Assembly: GCF_001605725.1 (NCBI RefSeq)
Contig: NZ_CP011530.1
Coordinates: 2,666,001 to 2,730,000 of the forward strand
Length of the DNA stretch: 64,000 nucleotides
Source of the DNA: Mycobacteroides immunogenum
GTDB taxonomy: Bacteria > Actinomycetota > Actinomycetes > Mycobacteriales > Mycobacteriaceae
Direction: 5' to 3'
In this document: in pieces, positions 43,221 to 51,869 of the stretch
Layout of the letters: each line of letters opens with the position of its first letter
Numbering within the stretch: position 1 is the first letter of the stretch
Position numbers and translations under genes: made by a program
Notes under the pieces: generated by a model
The model's input: only the letters and a program-made list of their open reading frames with translations
Database searches by the model: none
What the model was told of the DNA's origin: nothing

Positions 43221-46200
43221 TCACGTGGTCTGGAGGGACGGTCCGGAGAGGGCGACGGCCGGCAGCGCACGGTGCGCGAACAGCTCTTCGAAGGAGGGCA
43301 ACCGGCCGATCTTGTCGATGTTCTTGGCGCTCTGGTACAGGATCCAGCCATAGGTGCCGGGACTGTCCATTGACAGGACGTTGCGCTGGCTCAGTGCGTC
43401 CTTGTAATCGGTGAGCCGCTTGTCCGCGATCAGCACGGCCAGGTCTTCGTCGCTGTACCCGTCGATCGCCTCACGCGCGTACTTCTGCAGCTTCTGGATC
43501 AGGAAGAAATCCTCCGTGAGCACGAGATTGCGTACCGCCTTGCCGATCCGGGGGTCGGTCACATCCGTGATGTTCGGCATCCGTGACAGTGCGAGCTGCT
43601 GGGCCATGTTCAGCACCGTGTAGGTATTCAGCAGCGCATACATGCCCTCGGTGTCAGTGTCTCCGTACGCGGGCACCGATCCGCCCAGGACATCGCGCTG
43701 GTCGCGGTAGGACAGCTTGAACTTGTGCACCTGATATCCGGCGAGGGCCGCGGTGAGCTCATCCAAGAGTTCTTTGCGTGTCTTGCCCTGCAGAATGGCG
43801 TCGGAGTCCTGGTACTGCAGTAGCGCCCGTGACATGGTGTACACCATGTGATCTCTGGTGGACTGCCAATCATCAAGCAGTGCTTTGCCTTTGGCGGACC
43901 CGGTGGCTGCCACATGCCACTGCAGCAGGATGTGTGCCGCGGCCTCGTGGAACGGGGCGTCGGTGATGGGCAGCACCAGCACCGAATCGTGGCTGACCTT
44001 TGACGGCAGCTGGCCCTTGGGGTCGTACTGGTAGAGGAAGCCGCCACTCATCCCGTTGGCCACGCCCTTGCCGAAATCGCCGATGTTGAGCACGGCGCCG
44101 TTGGTCATGTACTCGCACAGGAATTCACCGGTGCCTTCGACAACTGCTGTCGCACCGGAGTTGCGGACCGCGAAGCGATCTCCGGCCTGGCCTTCGACGA
44201 ACAATCGCCCACCGGAGGCGCCGAAGAGCGCGAAGTTTCCGATGAGGACGTTTCCGCCCGGTTCACTCGAGCCGCCTCCGGGCGAGCGCACCGTGATGGT
44301 GCCGCCGCACGCGCTCTTGCCGACGCCGTCGTTACACGTACCCGTGTGCGTCAATGCCATGCCGTCGTTGCAGAAGACGCCGTAGCTTTGGCCCGCCGAA
44401 CCCGTCGTGGTGATGGTGACGCTCTCCGGTAGCAAGTAGCGGCGGCCGCGCTCGTCGGTCGCCACCGCCGAGCCGATGACGTTCCGGTAGTTGAGCATTC
44501 GCTCGATATCGATCGCGAACTGCCCGCCCACGCTCTTGTTCTGGTTGGTCAGTGCCACCGGACTCAGCACGGCCCCGTGCCCGTCGAACTGCGCGGCGAA
44601 CGCATCGTCCACCGAGTAGTCCTTCTCCATGTACACCGGGTTTTCGACGACAAATTCCTCGGCGACCGCAAGCATGCGGCGCAGATCCAGGGTGCCGATG
44701 CTGGAGGGATGATCAAGCAGGTGCAGCAGGTCACTGCGACCGCGTGCTTCACGCAGTGACCGCATCCCCAGCGCTCCCAGGATCTCCCGCACTTCGTGAG
44801 CGATGTTCAGCAAGTACTGAGCCAGTGCGCGCGGGTCGCCCTCGAATACCTCGGCATTGGTGGTCAACCCGGCCGGGCACTTGATGTTGCAGTTCTTGGC
44901 CATCACGCACTTGAGCATCATCAACGCGGTGGTTCCGAACTCGAAACTGTCCGCTCCCAGCAGCGCCGACTTGACCACGTCGCTGGCGGTTTGGTGCGCA
45001 CCCGAGCAGCGCAGTACCACCTTCTGCCGTATTCCATTGGCGCAGAGGGCTTGATGTACTTCGGCGACACCGATTTCGGCCGACCGGCCCGCGTACTTGA
45101 GGCTAGTCACCGCCGCCGCGCCCGTACCGCCGGTGTTCCCGGCCACGTTGATGACATCGGCGCCCGCCTTGGCGACACCCACCGCGATGGTTCCGATGCC
45201 CTCGGAAGACACCAACTTGACGATCACCCGGACCCGGGCCGCCTTGCAATCGTGGATCAGCTGGGCGAGGTCCTCGATCGAATACGTGTCGTGGTGTGGC
45301 GGGGGCGAGACGAGCTCGACACCCGGGGTTCCACCGCGGGCCGCGGCGATCTGAACGGTCACCTTGGGCGCCGGAAGCTGTCCGCCCTCACCGGGTTTGG
45401 CTCCCTGGCCGATCTTGATCTCGAGCTCCTGGAGCATCGGGTCGGCGAGGTAGCCTGCCCACACCCCGAAGCGGCCGGAGGCGAACTGCTTGATGCGGGA
45501 GCCGCGGATGGTGCCGTATCGGCTGATGTGTTCGCCACCCTCGCCGCAGTTGGAGAGGCCGCCCACCAAGTTGGTTCCGTGTGCCACGGCCTCATGGGCC
45601 GGGGCCACCAAGGCGCCGTGGCTCATGGCTCCCGATGTCAGTGCGGGGGTGATTTCGCTGGCCGGCTGTACCGAGGACAGCGGGACCGAATCGGGTGCTG
45701 TCCTGATCTTGGCCAAGTAGGCCTCAGCCTGGCCGGTCGCCGTCAGCCTGAGTTCGTCGCCCACGATCTCCTGGTTGGTGATTTCGCCCCCGAACCGCGT
45801 ACGCAACGAGGACGCGAGGGCCGTCAGCCGTCCGGCGGAATGCGAAAGCCGCAGCACGAAGCTGCCGTCGGTCTGTTCGCAGGATAGGCCGCGGACCTGG
45901 AAGTCGTTGTTCCCGAACCGCGCGAATTGGCCCATTTCCCTGCGGAACTCATCGGCAGTACGCACAAAGTTGACGTCGGCGGGTAACGCCAGCACGTCGC
46001 GCAGCGCCGCCGGGCGCCTGGTGCGTTCGGAGTTCATCGCACGCACGAAGTTCCGGTATCCGGGGGTGATGTCGAAACTGTCGATGGCACGCGTCGAAAG
46101 CTCGTCAAAGCTGTTGTTGCGGTATGCCTCGTCGTCCAGTCCGAACGCGCCCTCCAGCTGATGCAGGGGCAGCAACCGCAGATACGTCGGGTCTGCCATG

Positions 46201-48629
46201 TCGGGGTTCTCGGGCCGGGCCTCATCGCCGAAGGAGATCGCCTCTTCGGTCATGTCCACGAACCCGCGCACCGCCGTGGTGCCGTAGGAGTGACCGGCGC
46301 CCTCGGCGCGCTCTTTGAACAGGCCGAGTAGCGGGACGTCCTTCTCACCGGTGACCGCGAGGGCCCGGGCATGCCAGTCGGCGACGGCCGCCGCCAGTGT
46401 CGAGAACCCGACACCGGCCACCGGCGACACCACATTGGGGAAGTATTTGCGCAACACCGGATCTGAGGTGTCCAGGTAATTGGGTTCGAAGAACTCCCCA
46501 CCGATGTAACTCTCGACAGTGCACAGCCCGACTCGGCCCATCGTCTTCATCAGCGACTTCTCGGCCGCCTTGGCGAAGTGTTTGAAGGCCTTGTCGGCGT
46601 CGGCGCCGTACTTCTCCTCGGCCCGCATCTGTACCGCCAGTGGATACACGGCGGAGGCCCCGAATCCCAGCACCGAAGCCACATGGTGAGACGAACACAG
46701 CTGACCGCTCTCGGCGATCAGCGAGACCCGAAGCCGCAGGCCCTCTTCGATCAGGCGCTGGTTGATCGCGGAGATCACGATGATGAGAGGCATCGCGGCA
46801 CGGTCGCTGGAGACGTGGCGATCGGAGATCACCGCGATGCCGCCGGTCTCGCGGGCGAATTCCTCCACCGCATCACACAGGTCGTCAATCGCCCGCACAA
46901 TTTTGTCGGCGTTGGAGGCGGGATCGGTGAGGTCCACGCGGTAGCGCATTCCGAAGCGCCGGACCGGCGTACGTTCTTGCTCACGGATCTTGAGCATGTC
47001 GAGATGCGTGAGGATGGGGGAGGGCACCACGATCTGAGGTGCGGGCTGCGCGCCGCTGTTGGGTTTGGCACCCAGCGCGACGCGCAGGGTCATGCCGTCC
47101 GCCTCGCGGATGCTGTCCAGGGGCGGATTGGTGACCTGTGCGAACCGCTGCGAGAAGTATTTCGCAACGCCGCCTTCCTGATTCGACAGCGCATTGATGG
47201 CCGCGCCGTACCCCATGGCCGAGATCTTCTCTTGCCCGGTGGCCAGCATGGGGTCCATCAGGAACTTGAAGCTCTCCTGATTCAGCGAGTACGCCACGTA
47301 CCGCTGGTGGCGCTCGAGGTCGCCGTCGTACCGGGCGGGCGAGCCCTGCCCCGCCGGTGGCACGTGCGGCAAGTCGGCGATGTTGACGCGGGCCTGTGCC
47401 AGCATGGCTGGGTAATCATGCCGTGCGGCAAGCATTTCCAGCGCTTCGACGGTGTCGTACGACCTGCCTTCGGAATGGTCGTAGTAGCGCATGCCACCGG
47501 CTTCGATGCGGCCGCGCTCCAGCACTGAGTCGGGTTCGAAGTAGATCTGTCCGGCCTCGGACATCACGCCGAGGTACTCGGCAGTCTCGACGGTGCGCAG
47601 CGGCCTGAGTCCCAGCCGGTCCAGGCGTGCGCCAATGATGTTGCCGTCGCCGAAGATCAGGGCGGCAGGGCCGTCGTTCTTCTCCTCGTAGAGGCTGAAG
47701 TACTCCAGCATCGCGGTCACCCGCGGGGACAGTGTCGTGTCGTTCTCCCAGGCGGGCGGCATCATCGCCACCACGGCGGTGACCAGGTCCAGCTCGTCTT
47801 CGAGCACCCGGCTCTGCAGCGTCTGGTCAAGTCGGCAGCTGTCTGATTGACCAGCCGGCCGGATGATCGCGCGATTACGGGCCCGGGCTATCGCGTTCTC
47901 GGACAGCCGGTTCTTCTTGTCGGTGTTGAGTTCACCGTTGTGCGCCATCAATCGGAACGGTTGGGCCATGGTGGCATTCGGCGCGGTATTGGTGGAGAAC
48001 CGTGTGTGGAAGAACATCGAATGCACTTCCATCCGCGGATCGGACAGGTCGCTGAAGTAGGGCACGACCTCGTTCGAGTTGAGCCGCCCTTTGAGGACCT
48101 GGGTGTGAGTGCTCAGTGAAAGCGGGTAGAGCCCAAGAAGTTCAGGACGGGTGTAGGCGACCGATTCGATCGCCATCAGTGCCTCGTGGGTCTTGCGTTC
48201 GGAGTCCGAGCGGAACACCCACTGCCGTATCGGCAGCTGGTATTTGATGGCTGCCGGGCGAATGGCGTCGTTGTTCACCGGCACGTCGCGGGCAAGCAGG
48301 ATGGTGAATCCTTGTGCCCGCAGCGCTTCCTCGATCACCAGCTCGGCCTCGCCGTGGAATGCCGGATCGTTGGGCAGGAAGAAGTTGCCGACTCCGAACT
48401 CTCCGCGCCGCAGGTCTGGAATGCCCGTCAGTGCGGAGAAGAAGCGCAGCGAGAGGTCGAGGTTGACGCCCGCGCCGTCACCGACGCCCTCCGAGGACAT
48501 GCCCCCGCGGTGCGGAACGGCGCAGAGGGCCTCGTGCAGCTTACGCACGACGTCATGGGTCTGGACGCCGTCTTTCCGGGTCAGAAAACCGACGCCGCAG
48601 CTACTTTTCTCCTGGTCTTGGTCATACAA
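43221..48629 (-). CDS. Giant glutamate-synthase-like protein (GltB family) with a C-terminal extension
   Basis: A 1802-residue GltB-type protein, about 300 longer than usual. The glutaminase nucleophile C11 (SSCGVGF) is near the N-terminus, as after propeptide removal. The FMN-synthase core is at about 970-1330, with C1241, C1247 and C1251 as the 3Fe-4S ligands (C-x5-C-x3-C, one residue shorter than the usual C-x5-C-x4-C). The GXGXG beta-helix is at about 1395-1590. Residues 1600-1802 form an extra domain absent from canonical GltB. No gltD lies near; a diflavin reductase follows after 7 bp. The frame has no ATG/GTG upstream, so the TTG at 48629 is taken; GAGGAG is 15 nt before it. An iron-box-like site lies in the upstream gap. 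Confidence 0.9.
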   Translation of the reverse strand: MYDQDQEKSSCGVGFLTRKDGVQTHDVVRKLHEALCAVPHRGGMSSEGVGDGAGVNLDLSLRFFSALTGIPDLRRGEFGVGNFFLPNDPAFHGEAELVIEEALRAQGFTILLARDVPVNNDAIRPAAIKYQLPIRQWVFRSDSERKTHEALMAIESVAYTRPELLGLYPLSLSTHTQVLKGRLNSNEVVPYFSDLSDPRMEVHSMFFHTRFSTNTAPNATMAQPFRLMAHNGELNTDKKNRLSENAIARARNRAIIRPAGQSDSCRLDQTLQSRVLEDELDLVTAVVAMMPPAWENDTTLSPRVTAMLEYFSLYEEKNDGPAALIFGDGNIIGARLDRLGLRPLRTVETAEYLGVMSEAGQIYFEPDSVLERGRIEAGGMRYYDHSEGRSYDTVEALEMLAARHDYPAMLAQARVNIADLPHVPPAGQGSPARYDGDLERHQRYVAYSLNQESFKFLMDPMLATGQEKISAMGYGAAINALSNQEGGVAKYFSQRFAQVTNPPLDSIREADGMTLRVALGAKPNSGAQPAPQIVVPSPILTHLDMLKIREQERTPVRRFGMRYRVDLTDPASNADKIVRAIDDLCDAVEEFARETGGIAVISDRHVSSDRAAMPLIIVISAINQRLIEEGLRLRVSLIAESGQLCSSHHVASVLGFGASAVYPLAVQMRAEEKYGADADKAFKHFAKAAEKSLMKTMGRVGLCTVESYIGGEFFEPNYLDTSDPVLRKYFPNVVSPVAGVGFSTLAAAVADWHARALAVTGEKDVPLLGLFKERAEGAGHSYGTTAVRGFVDMTEEAISFGDEARPENPDMADPTYLRLLPLHQLEGAFGLDDEAYRNNSFDELSTRAIDSFDITPGYRNFVRAMNSERTRRPAALRDVLALPADVNFVRTADEFRREMGQFARFGNNDFQVRGLSCEQTDGSFVLRLSHSAGRLTALASSLRTRFGGEITNQEIVGDELRLTATGQAEAYLAKIRTAPDSVPLSSVQPASEITPALTSGAMSHGALVAPAHEAVAHGTNLVGGLSNCGEGGEHISRYGTIRGSRIKQFASGRFGVWAGYLADPMLQELEIKIGQGAKPGEGGQLPAPKVTVQIAAARGGTPGVELVSPPPHHDTYSIEDLAQLIHDCKAARVRVIVKLVSSEGIGTIAVGVAKAGADVINVAGNTGGTGAAAVTSLKYAGRSAEIGVAEVHQALCANGIRQKVVLRCSGAHQTASDVVKSALLGADSFEFGTTALMMLKCVMAKNCNIKCPAGLTTNAEVFEGDPRALAQYLLNIAHEVREILGALGMRSLREARGRSDLLHLLDHPSSIGTLDLRRMLAVAEEFVVENPVYMEKDYSVDDAFAAQFDGHGAVLSPVALTNQNKSVGGQFAIDIERMLNYRNVIGSAVATDERGRRYLLPESVTITTTGSAGQSYGVFCNDGMALTHTGTCNDGVGKSACGGTITVRSPGGGSSEPGGNVLIGNFALFGASGGRLFVEGQAGDRFAVRNSGATAVVEGTGEFLCEYMTNGAVLNIGDFGKGVANGMSGGFLYQYDPKGQLPSKVSHDSVLVLPITDAPFHEAAAHILLQWHVAATGSAKGKALLDDWQSTRDHMVYTMSRALLQYQDSDAILQGKTRKELLDELTAALAGYQVHKFKLSYRDQRDVLGGSVPAYGDTDTEGMYALLNTYTVLNMAQQLALSRMPNITDVTDPRIGKAVRNLVLTEDFFLIQKLQKYAREAIDGYSDEDLAVLIADKRLTDYKDALSQRNVLSMDSPGTYGWILYQSAKNIDKIGRLPSFEELFAHRALPAVALSGPSLQTT

Positions 48630-48782
48630 CCCGTTCAGACGATTCTCCTCACCCAGCGCCGTGGCACGGCGTATCCAGCGTGTGACGTTGGGTCTCTCGT
48701 CCGTTGAGCGAACCCGCCCTGACCAGCGCTCCGCATGGTCGCGACCCGACAGACGCCGGTTGCCCGGCCTCTTGGGGTCAGT

Positions 48783-48801
48783 TAAACCAAGCCTAGCCTA
48801 A
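48783..48801 (-). promoter_or_regulatory. IdeR iron-box candidate upstream of the GltB-like operon
   Basis: On the minus strand TTAGGCTAGGCTTGGTTTA matches 15 of 19 positions of the degenerate DtxR/IdeR consensus. It is 154-172 bp before the TTG of the GltB-like gene. A weaker 12/19 match lies at 48842-48860. Match counts are by eye. Confidence 0.55.
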
Positions 48802-48886
48802 GTCGACAAGCTCTGATAGCCGGCGGGATATACGTCACACCGGCGGTCAGCCTTAGCAAGGGAGCCGGCGCGTCAGTGGACCGGCC

Positions 48887-48907
48887 GCCCCATCACCATT
48901 ATGGGGC
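48887..48907 (-). terminator. Short hairpin after the hemophore-family gene
   Basis: GCCCCAT (48887-48893) pairs with ATGGGGC (48901-48907) around a 7-nt loop, 21 bp past the hemophore stop on its strand. This could end the hemophore transcript before the GltB-like operon. Confidence 0.45.
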
Positions 48908-48927
48908 AGCGGCGAGAAAATCGCCGG

Positions 48928-49260
48928 TCAGTAATTGTTGCAGGAGTTGGCGACCTGGTTGATCAGGACCGTGTACTCCTGGACCGCGGGCATGCCCCTG
49001 ACCTCGTTCACCATCTGCTGGCGCTTGGCCTTCGGCGACGCCACGAACTGCTGCAACCAGGCACCGGCGATCGGGTTGGCGTTCACCTGCTGTGCAGCAG
49101 CCGGCGATTGCTCGTTCAGTGCCGCCATGATCTGTGGGTAGCTGCATGTTGTGTTCACAATGGCGGTCACATCCGGGTCGGCGGAAGCGATTCCACCGCC
49201 GGCAACCAGTGACAATGCCACCGCGCCAGAACCAACAATCAACTTCGCAGTCAGGGCCAT
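48928..49260 (-). CDS. Hemophore-related exported protein (Rv0203/Rv1174c-like)
   Basis: A 110-residue secreted protein with signal MALTAKLIVGSGAVALSLVAGGGIASA and a short mature helical domain (CSYPQIMAALNEQSPAAAQQVN, then WLQQFVASPKAKRQQMVNEVRG) with two cysteines, one near each end (TTC and NSC), which should form the typical disulfide. This matches the mycobacterial hemophore-related family, some of which bind haem outside the cell. GGAAGG precedes the ATG. It lies next to a haem/iron-themed operon on the same strand. Confidence 0.85.
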   Translation of the reverse strand: MALTAKLIVGSGAVALSLVAGGGIASADPDVTAIVNTTCSYPQIMAALNEQSPAAAQQVNANPIAGAWLQQFVASPKAKRQQMVNEVRGMPAVQEYTVLINQVANSCNNY

Positions 49261-49443
49261 TCTCGTCTACCTTCCGCCAATTCCCCCGACGTCCATATCG
49301 ACGATCGGCGAGATTCCGTTACGCACAACGCTAGCAGGGTCAGCAGAGTCCTTAGACTTGCTATCTACCAGGCTTTGGACCCCAAAAGGGAACTCTGCCA
49401 ACACGAATGACCCCGCATTGAGTGACGTAGCGCACGTTTATAT

Positions 49444-49477
49444 GGCCGAAAGTCACTACTAGTAGGGATTTTGGCCC
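49444..49477 (+). promoter_or_regulatory. Two DosR-like boxes before the universal stress protein gene
   Basis: GGCCGAAAGTCAC (49444-49456; complement GTGACTTTCGGCC) and GGGATTTTGGCCC (49465-49477) both resemble the DosR/DevR consensus GGGACTTTNGGCCC. They lie 72-105 bp upstream of the gene, a typical arrangement for hypoxia-induced genes. Confidence 0.6.
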
Positions 49478-49548
49478 ATGGGAGCCGCCGCCCGCGCTAC
49501 CTAGCGTTGGGGATAGGAGCAATCGCCCTATCGGATATCGGAGACGCC

Positions 49549-50436
49549 ATGACCACCTCGACGCCACACTCCCACATCGTCGTCGGTGTCGATGGATCGA
49601 CATCGGCGCTGCATGCCCTGACCTGGGCGGGTGCCGAAGCCCAGCGGCGGAATCTGCCACTGACGTTGGTCCATGTGATCGACCACAGCGGCCTCGCGCA
49701 GGGCTATAACCTTGGCGCGTCGGCGAGCTTCTTTCAGCATCTCGAGACCGATGGTGCCGAGTTCCTGAGTCAGGCCAAAGACCATGTCTACGCACTACAT
49801 CCCAATGTCGAGGTATCCACGGTCAAGGCGACCGGTAAGCCGGTGCCCGTCCTCGTGGAGCTCTCCAGGAACGCCCTGATGACCGTGCTCGGCTCCAGCG
49901 GGCTGAGCGGATTCACCGGGATGATGGCCGGCTCGGTGTCGGTGTCATTGACCGCGAAGGGGCACGGTCCGGTTGTCGTCGTGCGGGAATCGCCGATACC
50001 GGCGGGCGGCCCGGTGGTCGTGGGGGTCGCCGACTCCGAATCCGCCGACAGCGCGATTGCCTGGGCATTTGAAGAGGCTGCGATGCGGGATGCCGAGTTG
50101 GTGGCGGTGCGTGTGTGGAACAACATTCCGCCGGGGTACGTATACGCCTACACCGCCTGGACGGCGATGGATTCGACCGGGGAGCAACAGCGGCAGGAGG
50201 AGATTCTTGCCGATCAGCTGGCGGATTGGCAGGGGAAGTACCCGGAGGTGCCGGTTCGCCGTGTGGTGGCAATCGGGCATCCCGCCGATGTTCTGCTCAA
50301 ACATGCCGCGGGCGCGCAGTTGATAGTCACGGGAAGTCGGGGGCGCGGTGATATCGCCGGCTTTTTCCTGGGATCTACCAGCCATGCCCTGATACACAAG
50401 GCCACCTGCCCGGTGCTGGTGGCGCCACGCACGTAG
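49549..50436 (+). CDS. Tandem universal stress protein
   Basis: A 295-residue protein with two USP domains. The first begins HIVVGVDGSTSALHALTWAG and has GSSGLSGFTGMMAGSVS; the second begins PVVVGVADSESADSAIAWAF and has GSRGRGDIAGFFLGSTSHALIH, both with ATP-binding G-x2-G-x9-G-S loops. This is the architecture of the DosR-regulated Rv2623 type. ATG 49549 follows GGAG; an in-frame start at 49471 overlaps the DosR-like box and is rejected. DosR-like boxes upstream suggest induction by hypoxia or nitric oxide. Confidence 0.92.
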   Translation: MTTSTPHSHIVVGVDGSTSALHALTWAGAEAQRRNLPLTLVHVIDHSGLAQGYNLGASASFFQHLETDGAEFLSQAKDHVYALHPNVEVSTVKATGKPVPVLVELSRNALMTVLGSSGLSGFTGMMAGSVSVSLTAKGHGPVVVVRESPIPAGGPVVVGVADSESADSAIAWAFEEAAMRDAELVAVRVWNNIPPGYVYAYTAWTAMDSTGEQQRQEEILADQLADWQGKYPEVPVRRVVAIGHPADVLLKHAAGAQLIVTGSRGRGDIAGFFLGSTSHALIHKATCPVLVAPRT

Positions 50437-50445
50437 CCTCGAAGA

Positions 50446-50994
50446 GTGAGCACCGCACTTAAGGAATGGAGTGCGGCCGTACATGCCCTCCTCGATGGCC
50501 GGCAGACGATTCTGCTGCGCAAGGGTGGGATTCACGAGAAGCGATTCACCCTCGCTGATTCGCGGTTTCTCTTCTTCCCGACGGCGGTGCACGGCCATGC
50601 TGAACGGATACGGCCCGAACATCACGACCTGCTGGAACCTGCGGCCGCGGATAGCGCCGAAGCGCAGGTTGTGGTGCGAGCCGGTGCCGAGGTAGTCGCG
50701 GCGGTCGAGGTAAACCGCCCCGAGGCGCTCGAAGAGATTGCCGCACTGCATATCTGGACAGCAGAATCAATACAGGCCGAGCGCCTGGATTTTCGGCCCA
50801 AGCACCGCCTCACGGTCTTGGTCGTGCGCGCCTACCCGTTGGTCGCGCCCGTGTCCATCGTGCGTGGCGATGAACATCGTGGGTGCTCGAGTTGGGTAGA
50901 GCTACAGACCGATCCGCGGTGGGCGACACCGGTGCACGACGAATCGGTACTGGCCCAGATAGCTCACCGGGTCCGCGAATCCGTCGGGGGGTGA
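50446..50994 (+). CDS. DUF1802 family protein
   Basis: A 182-residue protein starting at GTG 50446. LKEWSAAVHALLDGRQTILLRKGGIHEKRFTLADSRFLFFPTAVHG is the DUF1802 signature. Function is unknown. It follows the universal stress gene after 9 bp and could be co-transcribed. Its end overlaps the convergent membrane-protein gene by 31 bp. Confidence 0.85.
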   Translation: MSTALKEWSAAVHALLDGRQTILLRKGGIHEKRFTLADSRFLFFPTAVHGHAERIRPEHHDLLEPAAADSAEAQVVVRAGAEVVAAVEVNRPEALEEIAALHIWTAESIQAERLDFRPKHRLTVLVVRAYPLVAPVSIVRGDEHRGCSSWVELQTDPRWATPVHDESVLAQIAHRVRESVGG

Positions 50995-51740
50995 GCGAGC
51001 TCGGGCGTCGGTGTTCCCCCGATGGCGTCAAGCCACCGCCGCCGCACCGGACCCCAACGGAGATCAAATTCTCGGGCCCGTTGCTGGGCACGCGTCAGTT
51101 TCTCCGGCGAGTAGCGCCATCGCGCCCACGGCGACGTCGGGCGGGCCAGGCGAACCGCGGCCACCCACGCACTGGGGGCCACGAACATGCCGAGCATCGC
51201 GGTGGGATATTTGCCTTTCAACGCGGTGATCGCCACCAGCGCGAGGTGGATCAGCAGCACGACCATTGCGACGCCGCGCGCAATGGCGTTCACACCGGTC
51301 AGTCCGTCGACGTTCAGCGGTGACACCCCGACCGCGGCCAGGCCGATACATGCGGTAGCCAGCGTCACCATGTCCACCGACAACTGTCCTTCGTTGGACC
51401 AGTAGACGTCTTCGAGGTGAAAGATCATCGCGAACTCATCGAGCACCAGTGAGGCGCCGATTCCCACCAGCAGGCCGGCCACATACGTCCACACCGACAG
51501 TGGGGGCGACCCCAGCGCGGTGAAACCGCCGACGATGAGCAGCAGCACGCCCGGTGTCGAATGGTGGATATGGACACCGCCGCCGGAAATGTTGTGGAAG
51601 GGGCCCTTGCCGTCGCGGATGAGCCGTGTGATCGTGCGAGTGACCACAAAGGTCACCACGAACGCGACGAAACCCAGCAGCAGCGGGCCTTTGTAGCCGT
51701 CCACGACGTCGTAGTGCCACCAGGTGTTTAGCCACGACAC
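50964..51740 (-). CDS. Polytopic membrane protein with a His-rich loop
   Basis: A 258-residue membrane protein with about six hydrophobic segments and the loop NISGGGVHIHHSTPGVLLLIVGGF after the first. VLDEFAMIFHLEDVYW follows. Histidine and acidic residues near the membrane could bind a metal, but I recognise no family. The C-terminal 70 residues are basic and soluble. ATG 51740 is the start. It overlaps the DUF1802 gene tail by 31 bp. Confidence 0.75.
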   Translation of the reverse strand: MSWLNTWWHYDVVDGYKGPLLLGFVAFVVTFVVTRTITRLIRDGKGPFHNISGGGVHIHHSTPGVLLLIVGGFTALGSPPLSVWTYVAGLLVGIGASLVLDEFAMIFHLEDVYWSNEGQLSVDMVTLATACIGLAAVGVSPLNVDGLTGVNAIARGVAMVVLLIHLALVAITALKGKYPTAMLGMFVAPSAWVAAVRLARPTSPWARWRYSPEKLTRAQQRAREFDLRWGPVRRRWLDAIGGTPTPELAHPPTDSRTR

Positions 51741-51812
51741 GTTCGGATGCTAGCGGTTAAGGCGAGTATCCCGCCGAGAAAGTGGGGGACCCCCATGGCC
51801 ACCGTCATTGAA

Positions 51813-51832
51813 GTAAGGTCGCCCTTACCCAG
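51813..51832. promoter_or_regulatory. Iron-box-like palindrome upstream of the second diflavin reductase
   Basis: GTAAGG-TCGC-CCTTAC at 51813-51828 is a perfect dyad. Taken as 51814-51832 it matches 14 of 19 positions of the degenerate DtxR/IdeR consensus, 38 bp before the start. It is weaker than the 48783 site, and its centre differs, so another regulator remains possible. Confidence 0.45.
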
Positions 51833-51869
51833 CGTTGGGACCAGCCCCGCGCACGAGTGAGGGAGTGCT

